Below are positions 26,741 to 36,999 of a DNA stretch of 64,000 nt, one piece after another. The stretch spans positions 1-64,000 of the forward strand of contig JAKFXL010000037.1 of the NCBI GenBank assembly GCA_021731365.1. Reading direction: 5' to 3'. Source of the stretch: Gammaproteobacteria bacterium (GTDB lineage: Bacteria; Pseudomonadota; Gammaproteobacteria; Tenderiales; Tenderiaceae). Each line of letters begins with the position of its first letter. Position 1 is the first letter of the stretch. The translations under genes and the position numbers were made by a program. The notes under the pieces were generated by a model that was given only the letters and a program-made list of their open reading frames with translations, searched no databases and had not been told where the DNA came from.

Positions 26741-29392
26741 TTGTCAGATCTACTAGAACGCATTGCTAGCGGCGCCACTGTGCTCACCGTCAACAGCCGC
26801 CTCGCGCGCCATCTGCTGAGCGAATATGAACAGTGGCAGCTGGCGCAGGGCAGCACTCACTGGCCGACACCGGAGATCGTGCCGTGGAGCGCCTGGGTGC
26901 AGCGGCAGTGGCAGGCGCTGGCCTTTGTCGATAGCGATCAGCCAACGCTGCTTGCGGAAGAGGCGGCGCTGGCGCTGTGGGAACGGGTGATCGAGGACTC
27001 GCGCTGGGGCGATCTCCTGCTCAACAGTCAGGCCACGGCGCGTGCTGCCATGCAGGCGTGGCGGCTGTTGCGGCAGTGGCAGCTGCAACCGGCCGTGTTG
27101 GCCCATGAGGAGGGCGCTGATACGGTCGCCTTTTACGCCTGGGCCGAGGCATTTCAGAAACGCTGCCGCAACGAGCGCTGGCTTGATGAGGCGGCACTGC
27201 CCAATCAGATCACTGCCGCGCTTGTTGACGGCAAGCTCAGTGTCGCCGCTGAATTTCTCTGGATAGGATTTGATGACCTGACACCGCAACACCAGGCGTT
27301 GATGGCGGCGCAACAGCAGGCTGGTGCAGCTGTGGCGCAGCTCGATCTGCCGCACAAAAGCGCCCAGCCACGCACGCTGGCCTGTGCCGATAGCAGCAGT
27401 GAGATCCGCGCCATCGCCGCCTGGTTGCGTGATCTGCTTGATAGGGGCGAGCCCGGCCCCATCGGCGTGGTGGTGCCAGAGCTGGCGGCGCAGCGCCATA
27501 ACATTGAACGCATATTTGACGAGGCGCTGCTGCCCGGCGCGGTGCTCGACCTGAGTCAGCCGCACCCCAAACCCTACGACATCTCACTTGGTTACGGCCT
27601 GGCGACACTGCCGGTAGTTCACACAGCACTCAATCTGTTTTCGCTGGTGCGTGCCCCGGCACCGTTACATCAGTGGGGTCGACTGCTGCTCTCACCTTTT
27701 ATTGCCGGTGGCGAACAGGAGTTTCTGCTGCGTGCACAACTCGATGCCACGCTGCGCCGTCACGGTGAAAACTCACTGACGTTGAAAAATCTGATCTATC
27801 AAGCGGGGCGTCACCACTGCCCACTGTTGGCCCAATCACTCAAACGTTTTGCCGATAGCTACAGCGCCCTGCCGCGTCGTCAAAGTCCTGCTGCCTGGGC
27901 GCGCAGTTTTGAACAGCTGTTGCAGGCCGCCGGTTGGCCCGGTGAACGCAGCCTCGATAGCCACGAATATCAAACAGTACAGGCGTGGCGCAAATTGCTG
28001 ATACGTTTTGCCGGGCTCACCGAGGTGTTGCCGGAGCTGAACTACGCCGATGCGCTGAAACAGCTACGGCAACTGGCGGGCAGCACACTCTTTCAACCAC
28101 AGAGCCAGTCACGACCGATCCAGGTGATGGGGGTGCTGGAGGCGGTGGGTCTGGAGTTTTCGCACTGCTGGGTGATGGGGTTGCACGACGGTGTCTGGCC
28201 GCCAGCACCACAACCGAATCCCTTCCTGCCCATCACTCTGCAACGTAGCTTGCAGATGCCACACGCCTCGGCTGAGCGGGAACTGAATTTCGCCACACAG
28301 GTGAGTCGTCGTCTCTTTGCCGCAGCGCCGCAGGTGATCATCAGCTATCCGTTGCATGAAGGGGATAGTGAGCTGCGCCCCAGCCCATTGATTGCTGAGC
28401 TTGAACCGCTGTCGCCGCCCGATTGGTTGACGCAACCACCGCCACGTTATCGCAACCAGATGTTTGCAGCGAGGGCATTGGAGAGTTACAGCGACTGGCA
28501 GGGACCGGTGCTGGCCGATGATCTGCCCGTCACAGGCGGTACCAGCATCTTCAAGGACCAGGCCGCCTGTCCGTTCCGCGCCTTTGCCCGCCATCGCCTC
28601 TTTGCCGATTCGCTGGAAGAGCCGGAGTCGGGGCTTGGTGCCGCCGAACGGGGCAGTCTGGTGCATAAAGTTTTGGAGGCGTTCTGGAAACAGACCAACG
28701 ATCTGCTCAGTTTGAATCAGCTTGACGTCGAGGCGCTACAGCAGTGTGTCACCGGGATTGTTGTCACCATCATCGCGGCGGAGGCGCAAAAATATCCGCA
28801 GATATTTACCGAACGTTTCGCCCAACTCGAATGTAATCGTCTTACCAAACTCACCTGCGCCTGGCTGGAGGTTGAACGTGGCCGGCCCGCCTTTGCGGTG
28901 GCGGCACTGGAGGCGGAGCAGCTGTTTGCCATCGGCGGTATTGAGGTGAAGATGAAGGCCGACCGCATCGATAGATTGGCGTCGGGTGGCGAGATGATCA
29001 TCGACTACAAAACCGGCAAGACCAGTGTCAACGACTGGTTTGGTGAACGTCTCAACGAACCGCAACTGCCACTCTATGCACTGGCGCAGGGTCACGCCGC
29101 AGAGGCGATCACCTTTGCCGCGCTGCGCCCGGAGCGGTGTGCCTTTCAAGGGGTGAGTAAGGATGAAAATGTGGCCAAGGGTATCAGTCAGAGCAAAATT
29201 GATTGGGGTGTACAGCAGGGAATCTGGCGCGATGCGTTGACTAATCTGGCGCAAGAGTTTCGCCAGGGGCGCGCCGTGGTTGAGCCAAAGGAGGGGGCCA
29301 AAACCTGCACCTACTGTGACCTTGGGCCACTCTGCCGCATTAACGAACTCAACGGACTGGGATTGGCTGAAGTGGAGAGTGAAGATGAGTAG
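26741..29392 (+). CDS. AddB-like nuclease with 4Fe-4S site (probable DNA repair protein)
   Basis: An 883-residue protein of the AddB/Cas4-like superfamily, often annotated as probable DNA repair protein in gammaproteobacteria. The first 500 residues resemble a degenerate helicase fold without a usable Walker A. The C-terminal third is a PD-(D/E)XK nuclease domain: KADRIDRLASG, then MIIDYKTGKTS. Cysteines at about 610, 856, 859 and 865 (ACPFRAFARH and CTYCDLGPLC) match the AddB iron-sulfur staple. The start is TTG at 26741 behind AAGGG. It overlaps the helicase gene by eight bases, so the two are surely a complex for double-strand-end processing. Confidence 0.85.
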   Translation: MSDLLERIASGATVLTVNSRLARHLLSEYEQWQLAQGSTHWPTPEIVPWSAWVQRQWQALAFVDSDQPTLLAEEAALALWERVIEDSRWGDLLLNSQATARAAMQAWRLLRQWQLQPAVLAHEEGADTVAFYAWAEAFQKRCRNERWLDEAALPNQITAALVDGKLSVAAEFLWIGFDDLTPQHQALMAAQQQAGAAVAQLDLPHKSAQPRTLACADSSSEIRAIAAWLRDLLDRGEPGPIGVVVPELAAQRHNIERIFDEALLPGAVLDLSQPHPKPYDISLGYGLATLPVVHTALNLFSLVRAPAPLHQWGRLLLSPFIAGGEQEFLLRAQLDATLRRHGENSLTLKNLIYQAGRHHCPLLAQSLKRFADSYSALPRRQSPAAWARSFEQLLQAAGWPGERSLDSHEYQTVQAWRKLLIRFAGLTEVLPELNYADALKQLRQLAGSTLFQPQSQSRPIQVMGVLEAVGLEFSHCWVMGLHDGVWPPAPQPNPFLPITLQRSLQMPHASAERELNFATQVSRRLFAAAPQVIISYPLHEGDSELRPSPLIAELEPLSPPDWLTQPPPRYRNQMFAARALESYSDWQGPVLADDLPVTGGTSIFKDQAACPFRAFARHRLFADSLEEPESGLGAAERGSLVHKVLEAFWKQTNDLLSLNQLDVEALQQCVTGIVVTIIAAEAQKYPQIFTERFAQLECNRLTKLTCAWLEVERGRPAFAVAALEAEQLFAIGGIEVKMKADRIDRLASGGEMIIDYKTGKTSVNDWFGERLNEPQLPLYALAQGHAAEAITFAALRPERCAFQGVSKDENVAKGISQSKIDWGVQQGIWRDALTNLAQEFRQGRAVVEPKEGAKTCTYCDLGPLCRINELNGLGLAEVESEDE

Positions 29393-32300
29393 GGTTGTTG
29401 ATGCCGCGCAGCGGTTGCAGGCACTAGAACCGAACGGCTCTTTCATCGTACAGGCCCCCGCCGGTTCGGGTAAGACCGGTCTCATCACCCAGCGTTTTCT
29501 GGTGCTGCTGGCGCGGGTCAACTCACCGGAAGAGATCATCGCCATCACCTTCACCCGCAAGGCGGCGGCCGAGATGCGCGACCGTCTGTTAAGTGCGTTG
29601 CGGCTGGCGACCAAACCGTTGCCTGCGGATGCTGATCCTTATCTTAAGCAGACCCGTGACCTAGCCTGTATCGCGCTGGCGCGTGATGCCGAGTTGAACT
29701 GGCAGCTACTCAGCAATCCGGCGCGGCTGCGTATGCAGACCATCGATTCACTCTGCGCCTCACTCACACGTCAGCTGCCGGTGATGGCGCGTTTTGGCGC
29801 ACAGCCGGGGATTGCCGATGATCCCGAGAGTCTCTACCGCGAAGCGGCGCAGCAGACCCTGGCCGATCTTGAGCGGGGCGAGGCGTGGTCCTCTTCAATA
29901 GAGCATTTGCTGGCCCATCTTGATAACAATCTTTCAGTCGCTGAATCGATGCTGGTGCAGATGTTGGCCAAACGTGATCAGTGGCTGCGCCATCTGGTGA
30001 GCCTGCTCAGTGAAGATGAGCGGCGTGAGCTATTGGAGCAGGCACTGCAAGGGGTGATCGATTCCACATTGCAACGGGCGCAGCAGCTATTTCCCGTCGC
30101 GCAGATCTCCGAGCTGTGTGAGGTGATGAATTTTGCCGCCAACCACGTCAACAATGATCACACCATGGCCTGCTGCCGTGAGTTGAGTGATCTGCCCGAT
30201 GAGGATGTGGCGCAGTGGCAAGGTGTTATCGAACTGTTGTTGAAACAGGATGGCGACTGGCGCAGCAACATTAAAGGCATCACTGCCAAACAGGGTTTTC
30301 CCGCGGCCTCAAGCACCAAAGATAAAAGCGAGGCGCAGCTTTTTACCCGTAAAAAAACCGCGCTGGTGGAGCTGACGGGATTGTTGAGTGAGGTACCCGA
30401 TCTGCAACAGGCGCTCAACGATATTCGTAGCCTGCCCGGTCCAAATTACAGCGACGATCAGTGGCAGATTGTCGAGGCGATGTGTGAGCTGTTGCTGGTG
30501 GCGGCGGCCCATCTGCGAGTTGTTTTTGGCAGCCGTGGTCAGGTCGATTTCAGTGAGATACAGCAGTCGGCACTGCAAGCGCTGGGAGATGAGGATAATC
30601 CTACCGATCTGGCGCTATCGCTCGACTACCGCATCCAGCATCTGCTGGTGGATGAGTTTCAGGATACCTCGTTTGGCCAGTATCGGTTGTTGCAGCGCCT
30701 GACGGCCGGTTGGCAGCGTGGTGATGGTCGCACGCTGTTTCTCGTCGGCGATCCGATGCAGTCGATCTACCGTTTTCGTGAAGCAGAAGTAGGATTGTAT
30801 CTACGTGCCCGCCATGAAGGCATTGGTGAGATAGTGCTGACGCCACTGACGTTGAGTGTCAACTTCCGCTCCCAGGCGGGCATCGTTGAGTGGGTCAACC
30901 AGAGTTTTGCGCAGCTGTTTCCACAGCAGGAGGATGTCACTGTCGGCGCGGTCAGTTACAGCGACTCGGTTGCGTTTCATGGCCATGATGGCGATGCAGT
31001 GACGATTCATCCGGCGCTGAGCCACGATAGCGAGGGCGAGGCGTTAAAAATTGTGCAGCTGGCGCAACAGGCGTTGCAGCAGAACCCCCATGGAACCGTC
31101 GCCGTGCTGGTGCGGGCGCGCAGCCATCTGGTGGCGATCGTTGCCGCCATGAAACGGGCCGGGCTGCGCTATCGCGCCATCGAGATCGAAGCACTTGGCC
31201 ATCGTCCGGTGGTGCAGGATCTCTATGCACTGACACGAGCGCTGTTGCATCCCGCTGATCGTATTGCCTGGTTGGCGCTATTGCGGGCGCCGTGGTGTGG
31301 GCTGTCGCTGACCGATCTTGCTGCACTTACCAACGGGCCGCGTCGCTCTGTGGTTTGGGATCTGATACAGGACGTGGCGTTGCTCTCGGCGGTTGGTCAG
31401 CAACGTTTGCAACAGCTGCAAACAGTGTTGGCGCAGGCGCTGCAATCGCGCGGCCGTCACCGTTTACGGCGTTGGATTGAATCGGTCTGGGTGCAGCTGG
31501 GCGGTCCTGCCTGTGTTGAAAACACCACCGATCTTGAAGATGCCGAAGTCTTTTTTAATCTGCTGGATAGGCTTGATAGCGCCAGTGGCCTGGATGAGCT
31601 GAAACAACTCGATGAGTCGCTGGCGCAACTCTACGCCCTGCCAGATGTTGATGCCGATGAACGGATTCAGGTGATGACCATCCACAAGTCGAAGGGGTTG
31701 GAGTTCGACACGGTGATCCTGCCCGGCCTTGGCCGCAAGGCACCACCCGGTGATAGCCCGATGCTGGTATGGCAGGAGCGCTGGTCCGATGGCGGCAGTG
31801 AACTGCTGCTGGCGCCAGTGCGCGCTACCGGCGAAGAGCACGACGCCATCTACCGTTATATACAGAAGATCGCCGCCCAGAAGGGGGATTACGAAACCGG
31901 GCGGGTGCTCTATGTTGCCGCCACCCGTGCCAAACGCCGGCTGCATCTGCTGGGCCATACCACGATCAATGAAGATGAATTACGCGAACCGCAGAAGAGT
32001 TCGCTGCTGCGGCTGTTATGGCCGGTGGTGGAGCCGCATTTTAGTGAGTTGCAGTCTGCAGAGTCTTCGCCGCAACCGGCGGAGCTGGTATTGCCAACGG
32101 CTGCGCCTCTATTGCGGCGACTGGTCTCGGATTGGCAGCTACCCGCGCCAGGCGCAGCGGTGGCGGTTGTCAATGTGGAGGCTACCGTGCCGGGCGAGTC
32201 ACTCAATCCTGAGTACCTCTGGGCCGGTGAGAGTGCACGCCACATCGGTACCGTGGTGCATGAGTTGCTGCAACGCATCGGCGAGGAGGGGGTGGGGCAG

Positions 32301-32780
32301 TGGAGCGGTGAACGTATCGTATCACTGCGGCACTACTATCAAATCGCACTTACTCATCTTGGTGTTGTTGCTGATGAGCTCACTGCCGCAGTACAGCGTG
32401 TTGAGCAGAGCCTGTTACAGACCCTGAATGATGAGCGTGGTCGTTGGTTACTTGATAATACCCATCAGGGGAGTCGTTGTGAGTATGCGGTCAGCGGAGT
32501 GTTAAATGGTCAGGTGGTGCATGCTGTTATCGACCGTACCTTTATTGATGCGGCGGGGCGGCGCTGGATTGTTGATTACAAAACCGCCAGCCATGAGGAC
32601 GATGATGTGGACAGTTTTATTGCCGATGAGGCGTTGCGTTATCGCCCACAGCTGGAACGTTACGCGCAGATGATGGCGCTTGAAGATGAGCGTCCCATTG
32701 AGCTGGGCCTCTATTTTCCCTTGTTAAAAAAATGGTATAGCTGGTCCTATTTGTCGCCTGTTAGCCATGAAGGGGGGTGA
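29385..32780 (+). CDS. AddA-like UvrD helicase-nuclease
   Basis: A 1131-residue superfamily 1 helicase fused to a nuclease. Motif I is QAPAGSGKTGLITQRF (residues 20-35), the Q-motif region precedes it, motif II is LLVDEFQDTSFGQYRLL, motif III follows as FLVGDPMQSIYRFREA, and motif V/VI are VMTIHKSKGLEFD and YVAATRAKRRL. The C-terminal PD-(D/E)XK nuclease has AVIDRTFID and RWIVDYKTASHED. It should unwind and resect DNA ends with the AddB-like partner, as RecBCD or AddAB do. ATG at 29385 lies within the partner's last codons. The frame extension to 29280 is shadow. Confidence 0.9.
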   Translation: MSRVVDAAQRLQALEPNGSFIVQAPAGSGKTGLITQRFLVLLARVNSPEEIIAITFTRKAAAEMRDRLLSALRLATKPLPADADPYLKQTRDLACIALARDAELNWQLLSNPARLRMQTIDSLCASLTRQLPVMARFGAQPGIADDPESLYREAAQQTLADLERGEAWSSSIEHLLAHLDNNLSVAESMLVQMLAKRDQWLRHLVSLLSEDERRELLEQALQGVIDSTLQRAQQLFPVAQISELCEVMNFAANHVNNDHTMACCRELSDLPDEDVAQWQGVIELLLKQDGDWRSNIKGITAKQGFPAASSTKDKSEAQLFTRKKTALVELTGLLSEVPDLQQALNDIRSLPGPNYSDDQWQIVEAMCELLLVAAAHLRVVFGSRGQVDFSEIQQSALQALGDEDNPTDLALSLDYRIQHLLVDEFQDTSFGQYRLLQRLTAGWQRGDGRTLFLVGDPMQSIYRFREAEVGLYLRARHEGIGEIVLTPLTLSVNFRSQAGIVEWVNQSFAQLFPQQEDVTVGAVSYSDSVAFHGHDGDAVTIHPALSHDSEGEALKIVQLAQQALQQNPHGTVAVLVRARSHLVAIVAAMKRAGLRYRAIEIEALGHRPVVQDLYALTRALLHPADRIAWLALLRAPWCGLSLTDLAALTNGPRRSVVWDLIQDVALLSAVGQQRLQQLQTVLAQALQSRGRHRLRRWIESVWVQLGGPACVENTTDLEDAEVFFNLLDRLDSASGLDELKQLDESLAQLYALPDVDADERIQVMTIHKSKGLEFDTVILPGLGRKAPPGDSPMLVWQERWSDGGSELLLAPVRATGEEHDAIYRYIQKIAAQKGDYETGRVLYVAATRAKRRLHLLGHTTINEDELREPQKSSLLRLLWPVVEPHFSELQSAESSPQPAELVLPTAAPLLRRLVSDWQLPAPGAAVAVVNVEATVPGESLNPEYLWAGESARHIGTVVHELLQRIGEEGVGQWSGERIVSLRHYYQIALTHLGVVADELTAAVQRVEQSLLQTLNDERGRWLLDNTHQGSRCEYAVSGVLNGQVVHAVIDRTFIDAAGRRWIVDYKTASHEDDDVDSFIADEALRYRPQLERYAQMMALEDERPIELGLYFPLLKKWYSWSYLSPVSHEGG

Positions 32781-32846
32781 GATTTGCCGTGGAAGTTATA
32801 GGGACGGATTGTTTCTGATGTTTTTGAGTTTGGAGAATATCAATAC

Positions 32847-32874
32847 TTGCGTCAATGTTTTGCAAAGGTATAAT
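32847..32874 (+). promoter_or_regulatory. predicted sigma-70 promoter in the intergenic region
   Basis: TTGCGT at 32847-32852 and a perfect TATAAT at 32869-32874 are separated by 16 bases. Transcription would begin near 32881, more than 500 bases before gltX, and into the structured region described next. Confidence 0.55.
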
Positions 32875-32880
32875 GCTTGT

Positions 32881-33197
32881 AGTATTTGGCCTCAGCCAGA
32901 AACAAACTGCTGTTTTGTAATGTGATTCTGTATCGCATTGAAGTATCTGGAGGGGGGGCCGGCATATCTCTGGGGAGGGAAACGTCTGAAGTGATTTCAG
33001 ACTAAGAATGCCGGTATTAGTCCTGGGGAGGACGCCATGGATGGCACACTAAAAATAATAATAATTGTGAAATCGACCATCGTTGGTGGTCTTCTCTAAA
33101 GTGGTTGAAGTGGGAGAAGTATCCATGAGCCACTTGATGGTGTAGGTCAACCAATTGACGTGGCGGCTTAATCTGGACTCGAGTCGCCTGGTTTTTT
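32881..33197 (+). ncRNA. candidate structured RNA upstream of gltX
   Basis: No gene is recognised between 32781 and 33393. A promoter at 32847 and a terminator-like hairpin at 33162 bracket about 315 bases that fold into several local stems: CCGGCAT (32959-32965) with ATGCCGG (33008-33014), enclosing GTCTGAA/TTCAGAC (32984-33002); GTCCT-GGGG-AGGAC (33020-33033); GACCAT/GGTGGTC (33075-33091); and GTCAA/TTGAC (33146-33159). CTGGGGAGG occurs twice, and GGA triplets are frequent in loops. It does not match the RNAs I know (6S, SRP, RNase P, tmRNA, common riboswitches). It could be a small RNA, perhaps with CsrA-type sites, or a gltX leader. Confidence 0.35.
33162..33197 (+). terminator. terminator-like hairpin before gltX
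   Basis: GGCGGCT (33162-33168) pairs with AGTCGCC (33182-33188) through one G-T pair, and six T follow at 33192-33197. The loop is 13 bases, somewhat long. It lies about 200 bases before gltX. Between it and gltX only a weak promoter candidate (TAGAAT at 33335-33340) is seen. Confidence 0.5.
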
Positions 33198-33393
33198 CCG
33201 CAGTAGTTTCTATTCCAATATCGTCTATCTTTGCCCCCTGTCTGGGCGCGCCCTCTTTATATAGTGTTTATAGGTTTGTGGTGGTTACAATCGAATCCTC
33301 GCTGCATAAAACATCCCTAATGCGGTGGGTTTGCTAGAATAGCCCCCTTGGCCTCTCCAACTATGAAGTTCAGCCATGATTTAAAGGATTGAG

Positions 33394-34797
33394 ATGACGG
33401 TACGTACCCGCTTTGCCCCCAGCCCAACGGGCTATCTGCACATTGGTGGCGCCCGCACAGCGCTCTTTTCCTGGCTTTATGCGCGCAAACATGGCGGCCG
33501 TTTTGTGCTGCGCATCGAGGATACCGACCTGGAGCGCTCCTCAGCCGAGTCGGTCAATGCGATCCTGGAGGGCATGACCTGGCTGGGGTTGGAGTATGAC
33601 GAAGGGCCGTTTTACCAGACCCAACGTTTTGATCGCTACAAAGAGGTGATCGGGCAGCTGTTTGATCAGGGCCACGCCTACCACTGCTACTGCTCGCGTG
33701 AAGAGCTGGATGCGATGCGTGAACAGCAGATGAACAACAAAGAGAAGCCACGTTACGACGGTCGCTGCCGCCAGCGTACTGAACCGCGCCCCGGTGTGGA
33801 GCCGGTGGTGCGCTTCAAGAACCCTGTCGACGGTGATGTGGTGATCGGTGATCTTGTAAAGGGAGAGATCGTCATCAGCAATCAGGAGCTGGATGACCTG
33901 ATCATAGCCCGTTCTGACGGTACCCCCACCTATAACTTCTGCGTGGTGGTGGACGATGCCGATATGGGCATTGACTATGTCATCCGTGGTGATGACCACA
34001 TCAACAATACCCCGCGTCAGATCAATATGCTTAAGGCGATGGGGATTGAGCCGCCCAAGTATGCCCACCTGCCGATGATTCTCGGCGGCGACGGCCAGCG
34101 GCTCTCCAAACGTCACGGTGCGGTGAGTGTGATGCAGTACCGCGAGGAGGGGTTCCTGCCCGAGGCGCTGCTTAACTATCTGGTACGGCAGGGGTGGTCA
34201 CATGGTGATCAGGAGATTTTTTCCCTCGATGAGATGATCGAACTATTTTCGCTGGAGGGGTGTAACCGCGCCGCCTCGATCTTTAATCGTGACAAGCTGC
34301 TCTGGCTTAACCATCAGTACATTATGAATAGCGATCCTGCGCATGTGTTTCATCATTTGAGTTATCACCTCGGCTCACTGGGGATCGATCCTGCCAGCGG
34401 CCCTGACATCATCGAGGTGATTAAGGCGCAGCGTGAAAAGGCCAAGACCCTGGTTGATCTGGCTAAGGTGTGTGAGTTTTACTACCGCGACCCAGAAACG
34501 TATGACGAGAAGGCGGCTAAAAAGGCCTTTAATGCCGAGGCGGTAGTGGCGCTGGCTAAATTGCGTGAGGCGCTGGCCGTTATGATCGAATGGAGTCGCG
34601 AGGCGATCCATGCGGCGTTGCAGCAGGTGGTGGATCAGTTGGGTGTTGGCTTTGGTAAGGTTGGCATGCCGGCACGGCTGGCCATTACTGGTGGCGCGCC
34701 ATCCCCCGATTTGGATCTGGTGATCCAGTTGGTGGGTAAAGAGACGGCCCTGCGCCGTTTTGATAAGGCGATTGAGTTTATCAACGCTTCAATATAA
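33394..34797 (+). CDS. gltX: glutamyl-tRNA synthetase
   Basis: Charges tRNA-Glu (class I synthetase). The 467-residue protein has the HIGH motif in [19 protein letters not shown] (residues 8-26), the KMSKS equivalent [10 protein letters not shown] near residue 236, and an all-helical anticodon-binding domain after about 320. The segment [15 protein letters not shown] belongs to the Zn-type insertion, but only some cysteines are kept (CHCYC, then RYDGRCR). It precedes glnS and the tRNA-Glu genes, so enzyme and substrate RNA are close neighbours. Confidence 0.96.
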   Translation: MTVRTRFAPSPTGYLHIGGARTALFSWLYARKHGGRFVLRIEDTDLERSSAESVNAILEGMTWLGLEYDEGPFYQTQRFDRYKEVIGQLFDQGHAYHCYCSREELDAMREQQMNNKEKPRYDGRCRQRTEPRPGVEPVVRFKNPVDGDVVIGDLVKGEIVISNQELDDLIIARSDGTPTYNFCVVVDDADMGIDYVIRGDDHINNTPRQINMLKAMGIEPPKYAHLPMILGGDGQRLSKRHGAVSVMQYREEGFLPEALLNYLVRQGWSHGDQEIFSLDEMIELFSLEGCNRAASIFNRDKLLWLNHQYIMNSDPAHVFHHLSYHLGSLGIDPASGPDIIEVIKAQREKAKTLVDLAKVCEFYYRDPETYDEKAAKKAFNAEAVVALAKLREALAVMIEWSREAIHAALQQVVDQLGVGFGKVGMPARLAITGGAPSPDLDLVIQLVGKETALRRFDKAIEFINASI

Positions 34798-34805
34798 AAA
34801 TTAAG

Positions 34806-34902
34806 GTAGCCCGGATGTAGCGTAGCGAAATCCGGGGTTCTCTCCCAGGATTGTATCTGTTGCATGCCCAAAGCGCTTCGCGGGGCAGGCTCTCCGGGCT
34901 AC
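34806..34902. repeat. 97-bp palindromic repeat between gltX and glnS
   Basis: The ends GTAGCCCGGA (34806-34815) and TCCGGGCTAC (34893-34902) are perfect inverted repeats; inside, GCGTAGCGAAATCCGGGG follows the left end and a second hairpin (GCGCTTCGCGGGGC) lies near the right. The motif GTAGCCCGGAT-n-AGCGAAATCCGGG is a widespread REP-like intergenic element in gammaproteobacteria. It fills the gap nine bases after gltX and ends 20 bases before glnS. Confidence 0.75.
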
Positions 34903-34921
34903 ATATATAGGAAATTTCAGG

Positions 34922-36613
34922 ATGAGCGAAACAACCAACCCCCCAACCAATTTCATTCGCCAGATCATCGACGAAGATCTGCGTAGTGGTAAACGTACCA
35001 ATGTAGCAACGCGCTTTCCGCCCGAGCCTAACGGCTATCTGCACATTGGCCATGCCAAATCGATTGTCTTGAACTTTGGTATCGCCGAAGATTACAACGG
35101 CACCTGCAATCTGCGTTTCGACGATACCAATCCTGGCAAGGAGAACATGGAGTTTGTCGAGGCGATCCAGCGTGATGTGAAGTGGCTCGGTTACAGCTGG
35201 GATGAGAGGCTCTACTACGCCTCCAACTATTTCCAGAATCTGTATGAGTTTGCGCTGGAGCTGATTAAAAACGGTAAGGCCTACGTCTGCGAACTCAATG
35301 CCGAGCAGACCCGTGAGTATCGCGGCACCTTGAAGGAGCCGGGCAAGGATAGTCCTTACCGTAGTCGTTCTGTTGCAGAGAATCTCGATCTGTTCGAGAA
35401 GATGAAAAGCGGCGAGTTTGAAGATGGCACCAAGGTGCTACGCGCCAAGATCGACATGACATCCCCTAACATCAATATGCGCGATCCGGTGCTCTACCGT
35501 ATCCGTCATGGCGTTATTCACCATCAGACCGGTGCCGAGTGGTGTATCTATCCGATGTACGACTACACCCACCCGATCAGCGATGCGCTGGAGGGGATTA
35601 CCCACTCACTTTGTACTTTGGAGTTTGAGGATCATCGGCCTTTCTATGATTGGGTGCTCGATAATATATCTGTCGGTTGTCATCCACAGCAGATCGAGTT
35701 CTCACGCCTCAATCTTGAATACACCGTGATGAGTAAACGCAAACTCACCCAGCTGGTGAGCGAAGGGTTTGTGAATGGTTGGGATGATCCACGCATGCCA
35801 ACCCTGGCGGGTATCCGCCGTCGCGGTTACACACCGGCAGCAATGAAACTTTTCTGCCAGCGTATCGGCATTACCAAGAGCGAAGGCATCGTAGAGATGG
35901 AGCTGCTGGAGAACTGTGTACGGGAAGATCTGAATATCATCGCACCACGCCGCATGGCCGTGCTTGACCCGCTCAAGGTGGTGATCACTAACTATCCCGC
36001 CGATCAGGTGGAGCAGTTAACGTTACCCAACCATCCCCAGGATGAATCCATGGGCACACGTCTGGTACCTTTTTGTAACGAGATCTATATCGAGCAAGAA
36101 GATTTTCTCGAAGAGGCCAACAAAAAATATAAGCGGCTGGTGAAGGGTGACTGTGTACGGTTGCGTAATGCCTATATTATTCAATGTGACGAGGTGGTTA
36201 AGGATGATTACGATAACATTGTCGAAATCCACTGTAGTTATATTCCCGACTCCATCGGCAGCAACCCTGAAGGTATCAAACCGCGTGGTGTGATCCATTG
36301 GGTCTCGGCGCGTCATGGCGTGGTGGCCGAAGTGCGCCTCTATGACCGGCTTTTTGCGGTGGCTGCGCCTGATGCGATGGCCAATAAAGAGGATAAGGCG
36401 TTCACTGATTACCTGAGTCCTGACTCCCTGCACACATTGACACACTGTGTGGTTGAGCCAAGTCTGACTGATGCCCAGCCGGGAGATAGTTACCAGTTTG
36501 AACGTCAGGCCTACTTTTGTGCCGATCTTGATCACGGTAATGGTAAGGTTGTCTTTAACCGTACCGTGACGCTACGTGATACTTGGGCCAAGATCGAACA
36601 AAAGGGCCGTTGA
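34922..36613 (+). CDS. glnS: glutaminyl-tRNA synthetase
   Basis: Charges tRNA-Gln directly (class I, derived from the eukaryotic-type GluRS). The 563-residue protein has HIGH in [18 protein letters not shown] (about residues 40-57), the KMSKS loop VMSKRKL near 273, and the two beta-barrel anticodon-binding domains after about 345. Its presence shows that Gln-tRNA is made without the amidotransferase route. It starts 19 bases after a palindromic repeat and is followed by the tRNA genes. Confidence 0.96.
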   Translation: MSETTNPPTNFIRQIIDEDLRSGKRTNVATRFPPEPNGYLHIGHAKSIVLNFGIAEDYNGTCNLRFDDTNPGKENMEFVEAIQRDVKWLGYSWDERLYYASNYFQNLYEFALELIKNGKAYVCELNAEQTREYRGTLKEPGKDSPYRSRSVAENLDLFEKMKSGEFEDGTKVLRAKIDMTSPNINMRDPVLYRIRHGVIHHQTGAEWCIYPMYDYTHPISDALEGITHSLCTLEFEDHRPFYDWVLDNISVGCHPQQIEFSRLNLEYTVMSKRKLTQLVSEGFVNGWDDPRMPTLAGIRRRGYTPAAMKLFCQRIGITKSEGIVEMELLENCVREDLNIIAPRRMAVLDPLKVVITNYPADQVEQLTLPNHPQDESMGTRLVPFCNEIYIEQEDFLEEANKKYKRLVKGDCVRLRNAYIIQCDEVVKDDYDNIVEIHCSYIPDSIGSNPEGIKPRGVIHWVSARHGVVAEVRLYDRLFAVAAPDAMANKEDKAFTDYLSPDSLHTLTHCVVEPSLTDAQPGDSYQFERQAYFCADLDHGNGKVVFNRTVTLRDTWAKIEQKGR

Positions 36614-36657
36614 TAAAGGGGTAGCGTGAGAATTATGGGAGGGGTTGTAATTGTTGC

Positions 36658-36686
36658 TTGACGAGGTGGTGAGTCACGCTTAAAAT
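36658..36686 (+). promoter_or_regulatory. promoter of the tRNA-Ala/tRNA-Glu cluster
   Basis: TTGACG (36658-36663) and TAAAAT (36681-36686) are 17 bases apart, and a GC-rich discriminator (GCGC) follows at once. That is the layout of a strong, stringently controlled stable-RNA promoter. It lies 20 bases before tRNA-Ala. Confidence 0.75.
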
Positions 36687-36705
36687 GCGCATCTCGTTTA
36701 GATAC

Positions 36706-36781
<76 letters not shown>

Positions 36782-36805
36782 AATTTTAGTTTTTAAGGTT
36801 TGTGT

Positions 36806-36881
36806 GTCCCCATCGTCTAGAGGCCTAGGACATCGCCCTTTCACGGCGGTAACCGGGGTTCGAACCCCCGTGGGGACGCCA
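36806..36881 (+). tRNA. tRNA-Glu (anticodon TTC), copy 1
   Basis: A 76-base tRNA with acceptor GTCCCCA/TGGGGAC, anticodon loop CTTTCAC (anticodon TTC), T-arm GGTTCGAACCC and encoded CCA. It lies 24 bases after tRNA-Ala and is probably processed from the same transcript. A weaker hairpin (AAGGCCTAC/GTGGGCCTT, 36891-36917) follows. Confidence 0.98.
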
Positions 36882-36999
36882 TTTAGTACCAAGGCCTACC
36901 GTGAAAGTGTGGGCCTTATTTAAAATAAAACTCTTCGGTGCTGTATTTTTAGGCCAATTTGCCGAAGTAAGTGATACACAAGGTTTTTAAAGTTTGTGT

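Noticed and set aside
28109-28666. 185-residue minus-strand open frame inside the AddB-like gene
   Set aside because: No motif, and it overlaps coding sequence with a clear nuclease domain on the other strand.
32881-33197. Reading this region as 6S RNA, SRP RNA, RNase P RNA or a known riboswitch
   Set aside because: The conserved motifs of those RNAs are absent; only the general fold and the promoter/terminator are supported.
33155-33337. 60-residue open frame in the gap before gltX
   Set aside because: It crosses a terminator-like hairpin, has no ribosome binding site and no protein-like features; the region looks like RNA or spacer.
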